64,000 bases of DNA from Streptomyces sp. 846.5 (GCF_004365705.1 NZ_SOBN01000001.1:186001-250000), one strand, 5' to 3'. Counted from the first letter of the stretch, positions 16,602 through 25,069 are shown. Numbers and translations: made by a program. The notes: a model not told the origin generated them from the sequence alone.

Positions 16602-16844
16602 CGACCACTCACCCGCACACTGCCACAGCCCAGGAGCCAGTCCGGTAAACGGCGTTCAGAGCCGAAGACACGCGAGGCGGTTGGGTGAGTACTGGGAACA
16701 CACGGTCTCCACTCACCGGTCCCCCTCCCCCGCCGCCGTGGTGATCTCACACGTCGGCGGCCGCCTCCACCGCCACCGCCTGGACCTGTCATGATGACGC
16801 GCCTGCGATCTCCGCGCAGGCCGAGCAGGACACCAGGGGCGGGA

Positions 16845-17840
16845 ATGTTCAAAAGGTTCGAAAGCATCGGTTCCGGCGCTCGCGCGCGCAAGTCGCTCAT
16901 CGCCCGCGTCGACAACAGTGCGGCTCGCGTGACAGCACAAGGATTCGCCGGCGCCGAGGCAGAACTGCGGGCCTGTCTGCAGGAGGCACTGGACCTCTGC
17001 GGCCCGCGTGACGAACTGGTCCTCCGGATCCAGTTCCTCCTCGCCAAGGGCCTGATGGCGGAGGAGCGCTATGCAGAGGCCGAAGACGACACCACCCAGT
17101 GGCTGGCCACCGGCGGCCGCACAGTCTCCAGCGAGCACGCCGCCAGCCTGTGGAGCCTGCACGCACTGGCTCTGACCAGCCGGGGCAGACACGAACAGGC
17201 ACTGGACGAATACACCCGACTCGGTGAAACAGCCGACCGCCTGTGGGGACCCCGCCATGTGTACACCCTCAAGGCGGCATCCGACAGCTCCCAGAACCTC
17301 TGCTACCTCCAGCGCCATGATCAAGCCGAAAAGTTGGCGCGCACCGTTCTGGCAGGGTCCAGCTCCATCGTCGACCCGCACCGCCTCTTCCTACGCTCCG
17401 CCGCCTTGAACAGCCTCGCCCTCGCCTTGTGCGGGCAGCGCCGCTACACCGAGGGCGAGACCGCCGCACGCGAGGGCCTGGACCTCACTGCCGGCCCGAA
17501 CCGGTCCGCACTGGCCCGGTTCGAGTTCGTCCTGGGTCTGGTCATGGCCCGCGCCCTCAACGGACAGCACCGCTACGCCGAGGCCCTCGCCTGCGCCACA
17601 ACGGCCCACAACCGTTACAGCTCGACCACCACCTTCAAGGCCAGCGACGCCAGCGCCACCGGCATCCCAACCGCCACCGCCCTGTCAGGACTGGGACGCC
17701 ACAGCGAAGCCCACGCCACCGCTACCGAAGCCGCCCTCCTCTCGGCCCGCACACTCAGCCCGATCCATGCCAGGACCCGCGAAGCCGAGGCCCTGGCCGC
17801 CCGCTGCGAGGCCGTTCTACGAAGTGACGACCCGACCTGA
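16845..17840 (+). CDS. Tetratricopeptide-repeat protein
   Basis: About 331 residues from the ATG at 16845 (MFKRFESIGSGARARK); an in-frame ATG at 16791 is possible but has a poorer upstream region. The body is repeated helix pairs of TPR type, for example LRIQFLLAKGLMAEERYAEA, LWSLHALALTSRGRHEQALD, YLQRHDQAEKLARTVLAG and LALCGQRRYTEGETAAREGL, with the usual Gly/Ala/Tyr spacing. Homologous arrangements are common in Streptomyces as scaffold proteins of unknown partner. No membrane segment or catalytic motif is seen. Confidence 0.75.
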   Translation: MFKRFESIGSGARARKSLIARVDNSAARVTAQGFAGAEAELRACLQEALDLCGPRDELVLRIQFLLAKGLMAEERYAEAEDDTTQWLATGGRTVSSEHAASLWSLHALALTSRGRHEQALDEYTRLGETADRLWGPRHVYTLKAASDSSQNLCYLQRHDQAEKLARTVLAGSSSIVDPHRLFLRSAALNSLALALCGQRRYTEGETAAREGLDLTAGPNRSALARFEFVLGLVMARALNGQHRYAEALACATTAHNRYSSTTTFKASDASATGIPTATALSGLGRHSEAHATATEAALLSARTLSPIHARTREAEALAARCEAVLRSDDPT

Positions 17841-18148
17841 GTTCCGGACCCCGACACCACAACACCCCAGGCGAAGTACTGGATCCAGCAACAGCACTGG
17901 ACCCAGCTCCACCCCGAGAAGCAGGCCCTCCTGGCCAGCACCGGAGCCGGGCCGCCCCGACGGCGGTTACGGCCCAGGGCGCTGCTGGTGAGAGCATGCG
18001 CAGCATGGACTCCTGGGATTCACTGACGATCGCCGAACAGACCCTCATGCGCCGTGCAGTGGCCGGGTATCCCTTGGGCGGGATGATCCAGAACTACGGC
18101 CTGGCACTGCGCTGGGCCGGCGCGGCCACGGCACCGGCGCCCCGCAGG
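17841..18148 (+). other. Gene-poor stretch with a possible helicase-associated-domain scrap
   Basis: Around 17855-17940 one frame reads TPQAKYWIQQQHWTQLHPEK then QALLASTG, which resembles a repeat of the helicase-associated domain found in Streptomyces helicase-like proteins. It has no start and no continuation. A further short frame (17996-18247, beginning MRSMDSWDSLTIAEQ) overlaps the DUF3291-like gene on the other strand and lacks a convincing ribosome binding site. I treat both as debris. Confidence 0.3.
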
Positions 18149-18571
18149 TCAGCGCTCGGAGCCGCCCTTTGCGGCATCCAGTCGTGCCTGCTCGGAGAGG
18201 CGCCGCTGGGCGTTCTCCCAGCTGATCGGCAACTCCTCCACGGGTAGCTCCCAGAAGGTGAACGTCGAGTCCCGCATGGTGGAACGCAGGCCGCTCATGA
18301 TGCTGCGGTGCGGCTCCGTCCCGGCGAAGGCGTAGAGGGCGTCACGACCCTCCCAGGCGGAGAGCGTGAAGAAGGTCCGCTTCAGCGGCCGGGCGATCAG
18401 GGATGCGCCCAATGCGCCTGGCGCGGAACGCACCTGACGCCACGCTGAGAGCGACTTCAGGAAGAAGCGCGGCACGTCCCTTGCAGACCGCACTTCGAAG
18501 CGCGACGCCATGACGAACGCCTGAGTGTTGGGCGTGGCCGGGTTGGGAGTCGTCCAGGGAAGTGTCGGCAC
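18149..18571 (-). CDS. DUF3291/monooxygenase-like small protein
   Basis: 140 residues with a dimeric alpha-beta barrel pattern: QAFVMASRFEVRSARDVPRF, RTFFTLSAWEGRDALYAFAG and DSTFTFWELPVEELPISWEN. The FTLSAWEGRDALYAF segment is characteristic of spheroidene-monooxygenase-like/DUF3291 proteins, which bind small hydrophobic compounds or haem. The reaction is unknown. It is divergent from a MerR gene 48 bp away, so it may be controlled by it. Confidence 0.7.
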   Translation of the reverse strand: MPTLPWTTPNPATPNTQAFVMASRFEVRSARDVPRFFLKSLSAWRQVRSAPGALGASLIARPLKRTFFTLSAWEGRDALYAFAGTEPHRSIMSGLRSTMRDSTFTFWELPVEELPISWENAQRRLSEQARLDAAKGGSER

Positions 18572-18619
18572 CGTATGCCCCGCTTCGTAGTTGGCGAGTA
18601 GTACTATCCATATTAGACA

Positions 18620-19303
18620 GTGGCAGTATCCAATTACCAGCCGCGAGTGTCACCAAGCTCCAGCACCCCAGGGCAGGACGAATTGCGAATCTCCGAGTTG
18701 AGCCGACGCAGCGGGGTACCGGGCGCGACCATCAAGTACTACCTCCGCGAAGGACTGCTGCCCCCGGGGCGGGCCACCGCCGCGACCCAGGCCGAGTACG
18801 GCGAGGCGCACCTGCAACGACTCCGGCTGATCCGGGCCCTGATCACCGTACGAGGGCTGACGGTCAGCGCCACCAGGGAGGTACTGAGCGCGGTCTCCGA
18901 GCACGAGGCGGACATCCACCAGGTGCTCGGTCTCGTGCTCGGCGCCAGGCCGGTGGACAAGAACGCGGGGCCCGACGACGGGCCCGGCGCGTCCGACGTG
19001 AACGCGCTGGTGGCACAGATGGGATGGCGTGTCTCCGAGTACGCCCCCGCCCGGCGCGTCATCGCCGACACTCTGGAGTCGCTGCGCTCCCTCGGCGCGG
19101 ACTGCACCTGGCGCACCCTGATCCCGTACGCGCAGCTCGCCCAGCAGACCGCCGTCCTGGACCTCGACCAACTGAAGGACACGGACGACCCGGTCGCGCG
19201 CGCCGAGCGAGCCGTCCTGCTCACGGTCCTGCTGGAGCCGGCCCTACTGGCGCTACGCAGGATGGCCCAGGAGCACGAGTCCGCGGAGCGGCACGGCGGC
19301 TGA
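18620..19303 (+). CDS. MerR-family regulator
   Basis: 227 residues from a GTG at 18620. After a 23-residue polar lead comes the MerR winged helix: LRISELSRRSGVPGATIKYY, LREGLLPPGR and YGEAHLQRLRLIRALITVRG. The C-terminal half is a helical effector domain without Cys clusters, so it is not a metal sensor of the MerR/CueR type. The 48-bp gap to the divergent DUF3291-like gene holds a partly symmetrical AT-richer stretch (TACTATCCA facing TGGCAGTA) that could be its spacer-type promoter site. Confidence 0.83.
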   Translation: MAVSNYQPRVSPSSSTPGQDELRISELSRRSGVPGATIKYYLREGLLPPGRATAATQAEYGEAHLQRLRLIRALITVRGLTVSATREVLSAVSEHEADIHQVLGLVLGARPVDKNAGPDDGPGASDVNALVAQMGWRVSEYAPARRVIADTLESLRSLGADCTWRTLIPYAQLAQQTAVLDLDQLKDTDDPVARAERAVLLTVLLEPALLALRRMAQEHESAERHGG

Positions 19304-19537
19304 CCGCCGCCGGATCCAAGGCGGGTTCGGCGAGCGCAGCAAGCCCTGCGTCATCGCTCAGCGCCCGCTCCCTCGTTCTCCACATGCTGAGCCGGCGCTT
19401 CCCCCGCCGCACTACCCATCTCCGGACCGACCACATGGCGAGGGCTCTTCGATCAGCGCCCACGGGACTGGAGGCAATCCTGAAGTCCCCCGATGCCATC
19501 GTGATCCTCATGGGTGACCGCGCAGAGATCACGGGCG

Positions 19538-20407
19538 TCAGATGCGGCTGCCGGTGATGCTGTGGGCGGGGTCAGCGGCCCAGGAGGCGAGCAGGCGCAG
19601 GTTGTCGTGTGAGGGGGTGCCGGGTTCGGCGGTCCAGACGATGATCTGCAGGTCGGGGTCGGCGGCCCAGGTCACCGCGTTCCAGTCGAGGTGGAGGTCG
19701 CCGACGACGGGGTGGCGCAGGTGCTTGGTTCCGGTGCCGCGGGCAGCGACGTTGTGGGCGGCCCACCACTGGCGGAACCGGGCGTCCTGGACCGAGAGTT
19801 CTCCGACGAGTTCGGCCAGCTTGGCGTCGCCCGGGTTGTTGGCGTTGTGCATCCGCATCTGGGCGATGGACAGCCGGGTGACGCCCTCCCAGTCTGCGTA
19901 GAGCTCGCGCATCGCCGGGTCGGTGATGAGCAGCCTTATGTAGTAGCGCTGCTGCTCGGGGATCTTGGCGAAGTCGGTGATCAGGGCGGCGCCCATGGTG
20001 TTCCAGGCGGCGATCTCGGTGCGCGGTCCGATGACGAACGCGGGGGTGTGGGGCATGTCGTCGAGCATGCGCTGCAGCTGTGGGTGGACCTTGGGGCGTG
20101 CCGGGGGGCGGGGTGGGCGGTAGTCGTCCCTGGCTGCGAGCTCGTACAGGTAGGCGCGCTGGTCCTCGTCCAGGCGCAGGACCTGGGCCAGGGAGGCGAG
20201 CACGGACGGCGAGGCCTGGATCCGGCCCTGTTCGAGGCGGGTGTAGTAGTCGGTGCTGATGGCGGCCAGCACGGCGACCTCCTCGCGGCGCAGGCCTGCG
20301 ACGCGCCTGGGGCCGCCGTCGGGAAGGCCGACGGCGGCCGGGTCGAGTTCGGCGCGGCGCGCCTTGAGGAACTGCGCCAGGTCGGTGCGGTGGGGGTCGC
20401 GGTTCAT
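19538..20407 (-). CDS. XRE-family regulator with MmyB-like ligand domain (copy 1)
   Basis: 289 residues from the ATG at 20407 (MNRDPHRTDLAQFLKARRAE). The N-terminal helix-turn-helix has RRVAGLRREEVAVLAAISTD and YYTRLEQGRIQASPSVLASL. The MmyB/PAS-like C-terminal domain shows TPAFVIGPRTEIAAWNTMGA, YIRLLITDPAMRELYADWEG and HPVVGDLHLDWNAVTWAADP. Close in sequence to the regulator at 22918-23778. Such regulators usually bind a fatty-acid-like ligand and control an adjacent oxidoreductase. A palindrome 37 bp upstream matches the one upstream of the second copy, suggesting autoregulation. It is last in the same-strand run that starts with the flavoprotein gene. Confidence 0.88.
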   Translation of the reverse strand: MNRDPHRTDLAQFLKARRAELDPAAVGLPDGGPRRVAGLRREEVAVLAAISTDYYTRLEQGRIQASPSVLASLAQVLRLDEDQRAYLYELAARDDYRPPRPPARPKVHPQLQRMLDDMPHTPAFVIGPRTEIAAWNTMGAALITDFAKIPEQQRYYIRLLITDPAMRELYADWEGVTRLSIAQMRMHNANNPGDAKLAELVGELSVQDARFRQWWAAHNVAARGTGTKHLRHPVVGDLHLDWNAVTWAADPDLQIIVWTAEPGTPSHDNLRLLASWAADPAHSITGSRI

Positions 20408-20440
20408 GCCCTCAGCGTCGCACCGGTCCGCGGGGTTGTC

Positions 20441-20462
20441 CCAGGGAGAGTTTTGTCCCTGG
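20441..20462. promoter_or_regulatory. Probable XRE/MmyB operator, copy 1
   Basis: CCAGGGA and TCCCTGG form a perfect 7-bp inverted repeat around an 8-bp spacer. The core GGGAGAGTTTTGTCCC (20444-20459) matches the site upstream of the second XRE gene (GGGAGAGTTCTCTCCC) at 14 of 16 positions, at nearly the same distance from the start codon (37 versus 38 bp). Confidence 0.7.
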
Positions 20463-20487
20463 TTGTCGGCGCGGCGCGGCTCGGGGG

Positions 20488-20826
20488 TCAGCGGACGCGG
20501 GTCCACTTTCCGTGGAGTTGGACGAACTCGCCCCCGATGACGGAGCTGGCCATGCAGGTTCCCTCGGTGTAGTCCTCGATGTGGGTGACGTGGTCACCGG
20601 CGTCGGGTTCGGTCCAGCGCACGACGTACAGGCCGTCGCGGAGCTTGGTGGTGGTGTAGTCCATGGTCTGGGCCCGGCCCTTGATCGCACCCCCGGTCAC
20701 CAGGAAGCTGACCTGGGTCGGCGAGTCGAAGGTGATCTCCACCGTGAAGTGGCCGAGCGGGGTGTCCGGGCCGAGGTCCGCCAGCCAGGTCTGCCCCACG
20801 CCGGGGAGCGTCGCGTTGGTCTCCAT
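20488..20826 (-). CDS. MoaF-like small beta-barrel protein
   Basis: 112 residues from the ATG at 20826. The sequence has the alternating beta pattern of MoaF N-terminal/lipocalin-like proteins: LGHFTVEITFDSPTQVSFLV, YTTTKLRDGLYVVRWTEPDA, HVTHIEDYTEGTCMASSVIG and EFVQLHGKWTRVR. The ligand is unknown. It lies between the DJ-1-type gene and the XRE gene on the same strand, with the probable XRE operator immediately downstream of its stop. Confidence 0.65.
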   Translation of the reverse strand: METNATLPGVGQTWLADLGPDTPLGHFTVEITFDSPTQVSFLVTGGAIKGRAQTMDYTTTKLRDGLYVVRWTEPDAGDHVTHIEDYTEGTCMASSVIGGEFVQLHGKWTRVR

Positions 20827-20963
20827 CAGTACAACCTCATTTCGGGTTCGGCAGTTCGGCCGAAATGCCGTTCTCGGGATGTTCGGGTGCATCCGCGCCG
20901 CACGCCGCGCGGCCCGCGTGTGTGGATACGGACCGTGCACGGTGACTGTCGGCGCGGGATGCG

Positions 20964-21661
20964 TCAGCTGAGTGCCTTGACCAGTTCCTGGGCCAGCGGG
21001 ACGGCCGAGACCGGGTTCTGGCCGGTGAACAGGGTGCGGTCCACCTCGACGTGCGCGGTGAACGGCGCCTGTTCGCGGTAGTCCGCGCCGAGGTCGGCCA
21101 CCAGGCGGTCCTGGAGCAGCCACTTGGCCCGGTCGGCGAGGCCGTTCAGGGTCTCCTCGGCGTTGGACAGGCCGGTCAGCCGGTAGCCGTGGAACGGGGA
21201 GGCGCCGTCGGCGTCCACCGTGGTCAGCAGCGCGGCCGGTCCGTGGCACACCAGGGACACCGGCTTGCCCGAGGCGAGCCACTGGGACAGCAGCCTTCCG
21301 GTGGCCGGGTCGGTGGCCAGGTCCTCCATGGGACCCCAGCCGCCCGGTACGAACACGGCGTCGTAGTCGTCGATGCGGACGTCCTGGATGCGGATCGGGT
21401 TCGCCAGCTCGGTCGCCTCGCGCAGCGCCGTCTTCATCTGTTCGGCGCCCTCGGGGCCGCCGTTGAACTCGGCGGTGAGGCTGAGGGCGTCGGCGGTCGG
21501 CGGGACGCCGCCCGGGGTGGCCGCGGCGATCTGGTACCGGCTTCCTTGAAGACCGCGTACGGGCCCAGGGCCTCCTCGGCCCAGAATCCGGCCGGCTGCC
21601 GGTATCCGTCGGCCAGGGTCCAGTGGGTGGCGGCGGTGATGACGAAAAGGATCTTTGCCAT
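20964..21661 (-). pseudogene. DJ-1/PfpI (Hsp31-type) glutamine amidotransferase-like gene with a frameshift
   Basis: The first 43 codons (MAKILFVITAATHWTLADGY, then EEALGPYAVFKEAG) and the rest (DYDAVFVPGGWGPMEDLATD, SLVCHGPAALLTTV with the nucleophilic Cys, FTAHVEVDRTLFTGQNP) are two frames of one class I amidotransferase-like gene. One base is missing near 21536-21541, where GGTACCAG stands for an expected GGCTACCAG-like reading. Family members act as glyoxalases, deglycases or holding chaperones. Unless the lesion is a sequencing error or is bypassed, no full-length protein is made. It is one of two lesions within the same gene run. Confidence 0.8.
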
Positions 21662-21698
21662 GGGGTGCTCCCTGGGGAATCGGTGGGGTGCGGTGGTG

Positions 21699-22091
21699 TC
21701 AGCCGTTCAGGGCCTGCTGCAGGACGTGGCTGTCGGCGGCCTGCTGGAGGTGGGCGAGCTTGCCGTCGCGGACGGACCACAGGTGGATGAAGCGGACGTC
21801 CGCGGTGTTCCCGCTCTTGGTCTGGGCGTGGTAGTGGCCGTAGACGAAGACGTGGCCCTGGTCGTCGGCGTAGAACTGCTCGGCGACGGCGCCGAAGGAC
21901 TCGAAGTTCGGCAGGATCGGGCCGAAGAAGTCCCGGCCCACGCTCTCCCAGCCGTGGTAGATCCCACTGTTGGGGAAGCCGGGGGTGATGTCCCAGACCA
22001 GGTCCGGGGCGATGATCTCGGCGGTGACCTCGGGGGCCATGCCTGAGTCGTACAGGCGGCGGACGAGCGTGATGTTCGCGGTGTCGGACAT
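21699..22091 (-). CDS. SnoaL-like/NTF2-fold protein
   Basis: 130 residues from the ATG at 22091 (MSDTANITLVRRLYDSGMAP). Alpha-plus-beta cone-fold pattern: EIIAPDLVWDITPGFPNSGI, YHGWESVGRDFFGPILPNFE, FYADDQGHVFVYGHYHAQTK and TADVRFIHLWSVRDGKLAHL. This superfamily covers ester cyclases, isomerases and many uncharacterised small enzymes, so no reaction is assigned. It stands between the DJ-1-type and flavoprotein genes in a same-strand cluster. Confidence 0.8.
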   Translation of the reverse strand: MSDTANITLVRRLYDSGMAPEVTAEIIAPDLVWDITPGFPNSGIYHGWESVGRDFFGPILPNFESFGAVAEQFYADDQGHVFVYGHYHAQTKSGNTADVRFIHLWSVRDGKLAHLQQAADSHVLQQALNG

Positions 22092-22134
22092 GAGCGTGCT
22101 CCTCGGGGCGGGGCGGTTCGGTTGAGTCAGGGGG

Positions 22135-22734
22135 TCAGCCGGCCAGGGCGGCGCGGCCGGCGGCGAAGACGGCGGCTTCGCGGGCGACACGGGCGCCCAG
22201 GTACTCGGCGGTGGCGATGTCGGACTTGTGCACGGCCTCGGGGCCGGCGTCGACCGGGCTGTGGGCCGCGGCGCCGACGAAGTAGCCGAGCCGGTTCAGG
22301 TCGTTCTCGCTGGCGGTGGTGGAGTTCCAGCCGGGCTGCAGGCCCAGGCTGATCCAGTGCATGCCGTGCTGGGCGGCCATGGTGACGAAGTAGTCCAGCG
22401 TCGAGGACTTGTCGCCGGCCTTCGCGCCGGAGTTGGTGAAGCCCGCGGCGAGCTTGCCGACCCAGGACTGGGTGAACCAGCGCTTGCTGCTCTCCTCGGC
22501 GAAGGCGTGGAAGGCGGCCGAGGCGGTGCCCATCTAGGTGGGCGAGCCGAAGACGATCGCGTCGGCGGCGTCCAGTTGCGCCCACTGCTCGTCGGTTATG
22601 GCGTCGACCGCGATGGACACGACGTCAGCGCCGGCCGCGGCCGCGCCGCGGGCGACGGCCTCCGCGAGGACGGCGGTGTGGCCGTAGCCGGAGTGGAACG
22701 CTATGGCGAGGCTCGGGCGGATCGGAGAAGACAT
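22135..22734 (-). pseudogene. WrbA-like flavodoxin/NAD(P)H:quinone oxidoreductase gene with an in-frame amber codon
   Basis: From the ATG at 22734 (AGGAG upstream) the frame encodes LAIAFHSGYGHTAVLAEAVA, a flavodoxin FMN-binding loop, then DAADAIVFGSPT. There TAG (22534-22536) replaces the Tyr normally seen in GSPTYMGTASAAF, and the same frame continues with MGTASAAFHAFAEESSKRWF, KLAAGFTNSGAKAGDKSSTL and HGMHWISLGLQPGWNS to a stop at 22135. A single base change from TAC would create the stop. An ATG directly after it could allow reinitiation, but without the FMN phosphate loop. The family reduces quinones by two electrons. Confidence 0.85.
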
Positions 22735-22803
22735 GATGGTGGTGCTCCTGGAGGGAATCGGGGGTACATCCACCACAGTGCCGCGACCGTCGCGGCCCGA
22801 ACA

Positions 22804-22819
22804 GGGAGAGAATTCTCCC
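22804..22819. promoter_or_regulatory. XRE-type palindrome upstream of the flavoprotein gene
   Basis: GGGAGAGAATTCTCCC lies 70 bp before the flavodoxin-like start. It shares GGGAGAG and TTC/TCTCCC with the XRE operators at 20444 and 23816 (13 of 16 positions identical to the latter), so it is a candidate third target site. Confidence 0.55.
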
Positions 22820-22881
22820 CGGATGATTACCTCCCTCCTTATCCGCCACCAGACGACGCGCTGATGACGCAGGAGAACGAA

Positions 22882-22903
22882 GGGGGGAGGAATTCCTCCC
22901 CCC
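22882..22903. repeat. Perfect 22-bp GC-rich palindrome
   Basis: Eleven-base arms (GGGGGGAGGAA and its complement) meet at the centre of GAATTC without a mismatch. The site sits 15 bp beyond the 3' end of the second XRE gene and 63 bp from the related GGGAGAGAATTCTCCC site. It may be another operator; with no loop and no T-run it is a poor terminator. Confidence 0.5.
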
Positions 22904-22917
22904 CCTTTACCCGTCTC

Positions 22918-23778
22918 CTATCCGGCGCAGGAGGTAGGGGCGGCCGTCCAGGACGCGAGCAGGCGCAGGCCATCGTCGGAGGGGCTGCCGGGCTCCGCGG
23001 TCCATATGACCAGGTGCTGCTCGGGGTCGGCGGCGCAGGTGAGGGTGTCCCAGTCCAGGGCCAGGGCGCCGACGGCGGGATGGTTCAGGTGCTTGGTGCC
23101 CACTCCTCGGCCCGCCACCGCGTGGGCGGCCCAGCACCGCCGGAAGTGCTCGTCGCGGGTGGACAGTTCGCCGACCAGGGTGTTCATCCGGGGATCGCCT
23201 GGGGTGCGGGCTGCTTCCAACTGCAGTTGCGCCACGGCCATGCGGGCGACGTTCTCCCAGTCCGGGTAGAGCTCGCGCATGGCCGGGTCGGTGAACAGCA
23301 GCCGGATGTAGGTCCGGTGCTTCTCGGGAATCTGTCCGAAGTCGGCGACCAGGGCGGCGGCCAGCGGATTCCAGGCGAGGATGTCGGTGCGGCGGCCCAT
23401 CACGAACGCGGGGGTCGTGGCCAGGTCGTCCAGCAGCCGCCGCAGTTGGGGCTGGACCTTCTGGCGGCCGCGCCGGTAGGGACGTTGCGCCAGGTCGTTT
23501 CCGGCGAGTCGGAGCAGGTGGGCGCGCTGGGCCTCGTTCAGCCGCAGGACCTGGGCGAGTACACCCAGCACCGGCCCCGATGCCTGGATGCGGCCCTGTT
23601 CGAGGCGGGTGTAGTACGCGGTGCTGACGGCGGCGAGCAGGGCGACCTCCTCGCGGCGCAGGCCGACGACGCGTCGGGTCTGCGGGTTCTCGGGCAGGCC
23701 GACGTCGCCGGGGGTGAGTTCCGCGCGGCGGGCTTTGAGGAATTCCCCCAGTTCGTTGTGGTCCGCATCTCTGGGCAT
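22918..23778 (-). CDS. XRE-family regulator with MmyB-like ligand domain (copy 2)
   Basis: 286 residues from the ATG at 23778 (MPRDADHNELGEFLKARRAE). HTH segment RRVVGLRREEVALLAAVSTA and YYTRLEQGRIQASGPVLGVL; MmyB domain with TPAFVMGRRTDILAWNPLAA, YIRLLFTDPAMRELYPDWEN and HPAVGALALDWDTLTCAADP. It is a clear paralogue of the gene at 19538-20407. Its operator-like palindrome lies 38 bp upstream, in the gap shared with the divergent zinc dehydrogenase gene; it may therefore control that gene, itself, and the flavoprotein gene. Confidence 0.88.
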   Translation of the reverse strand: MPRDADHNELGEFLKARRAELTPGDVGLPENPQTRRVVGLRREEVALLAAVSTAYYTRLEQGRIQASGPVLGVLAQVLRLNEAQRAHLLRLAGNDLAQRPYRRGRQKVQPQLRRLLDDLATTPAFVMGRRTDILAWNPLAAALVADFGQIPEKHRTYIRLLFTDPAMRELYPDWENVARMAVAQLQLEAARTPGDPRMNTLVGELSTRDEHFRRCWAAHAVAGRGVGTKHLNHPAVGALALDWDTLTCAADPEQHLVIWTAEPGSPSDDGLRLLASWTAAPTSCAG

Positions 23779-23814
23779 ACGCTCCAGGATTACATCCGCA
23801 GCCGCCCGAGTGAG

Positions 23815-23832
23815 GGGGAGAGTTCTCTCCCC
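23815..23832. promoter_or_regulatory. Probable XRE/MmyB operator, copy 2
   Basis: GGGGAGAGTTCTCTCCCC is an 18-bp palindrome apart from its central TT. It lies in the divergent gap between the second XRE gene (38 bp away) and the zinc dehydrogenase gene. It is nearly identical to the site upstream of the first XRE gene. Confidence 0.7.
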
Positions 23833-24052
23833 GGGAAGAACCCCTCCCTTTTCCCGCACGCCCACGCAAAGCAGGATGGGACGAAGGCCACGGAAACGGT
23901 TTAGACCGTTCGGCGGAGACCGGAAACCCAATCCGCCGAAAATCTCCGGGCACAGGTCAGGATGCACGAAGACCTCGCCGCCAGGAGCGCGCGCTCATGG
24001 CCCCGAGCGCCGCCACCGAACAACCGATCCGTCCAGAACGCAAGGATTCATC

Positions 24053-25069
24053 ATGCTCGGAACCGTCATTCACGCCGCCGGAGACGTCCGTATCGAGACC
24101 GTCCCCGACCCGAAGATCGTCCACCCCACCGACGCGGTCATCCGCACGGTCGCCACCTGTGTGTGCGGTTCGGACCTGTGGGACTACCGCGGCATCAACC
24201 CGGTCACCGAACCCCACCCGATGGGCCACGAGTACGTCGGGATCGTCGAGGAGGTCGGCGCCCAGGTCAGCTCCGTCAAGCCGGGGCAGTTCGTCATCGG
24301 CTCGTTCGCCACCTCCGACAACACCTGCGCCAACTGCCGCAACGGATACCCGTCCAACTGCGTGCACCGCGAGTTCATGAGCACCTGCCAGGCCGAGTAC
24401 GTCCGCATCCCCAACGCCCAGGGCACCCTGGTGGCCACCCCCGGACAACCGGACGAGTCGCTGATCCCCAGTCTGCTCACGCTCTCCGACGTGATGGGCA
24501 CCGGCTGGTACGCGGCTGTGGCCGCCGAGGTGAAGCCCGGCTCCACCGCGGTCGTGGTCGGTGACGGAGCGGTGGGCCTGTGCGGGGTCATCGCGGCCAA
24601 GGAGCTGGGCGCTGCGCGCATCATCGCCATGAGCCGCCACGCCTCCCGGCAGCAGCAGGCCCGCGAGTTCGGCGCCACCGACATCGTCGCCGAGCGCGGC
24701 GAGGAGGGCGTGGCCCGGGTCAGGGAACTGACCGGCGGGATCGGCGCCGACTCCGTGCTGGAGTGCGTGGGCACCCAGCAGTCGATGCGTCAGGCCCTGC
24801 AGTCCACCCGCCCGGGCGGCAACGTCGGCTTCGTCGGCGTCCCGCACGAGGTCGCCATCGACGGCCAGGAACTGTTCTTCTCCCACGTCGGCCTGCGCGG
24901 CGGCCCCGCCCCGGTCCGCGCCTACCTGCCCGACCTCATCGACCGCGTCCTGACCGGCCGGATCAACCCGGGCAAGGTCTTCGACCTCACCCTGCCCCTG
25001 GACCAGGTCGCCCAGGGCTACCAAGCCATGGACGAACGCCGCGCCATCAAGGCCCTGCTCCAGCCCTGA
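24053..25069 (+). CDS. Zinc-dependent alcohol dehydrogenase (MDR superfamily)
   Basis: 338 residues from the ATG at 24053 (MLGTVIHAAGDVRIETVPDP). The catalytic zinc site is visible as TCVCGSDLWDYRG (Cys) and MGHEYVGIVEEVG (His-Glu). The structural-zinc loop is reduced (DNTCANCRNGYPSNC, three Cys). The Rossmann motif is VVVGDGAVGLCGVIAAKELG. NAD(P)-dependent oxidation of an alcohol or reduction of an aldehyde is expected; the substrate is unknown. It diverges from the XRE gene across the operator-like palindrome, so it is the best candidate target of that regulator. Confidence 0.88.
   Translation: MLGTVIHAAGDVRIETVPDPKIVHPTDAVIRTVATCVCGSDLWDYRGINPVTEPHPMGHEYVGIVEEVGAQVSSVKPGQFVIGSFATSDNTCANCRNGYPSNCVHREFMSTCQAEYVRIPNAQGTLVATPGQPDESLIPSLLTLSDVMGTGWYAAVAAEVKPGSTAVVVGDGAVGLCGVIAAKELGAARIIAMSRHASRQQQAREFGATDIVAERGEEGVARVRELTGGIGADSVLECVGTQQSMRQALQSTRPGGNVGFVGVPHEVAIDGQELFFSHVGLRGGPAPVRAYLPDLIDRVLTGRINPGKVFDLTLPLDQVAQGYQAMDERRAIKALLQP

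Noticed and set aside
22228..23904. A 558-codon open frame on the plus strand
   Set aside because: It lies opposite the flavoprotein and XRE genes. The minus-strand frames hold the family motifs.
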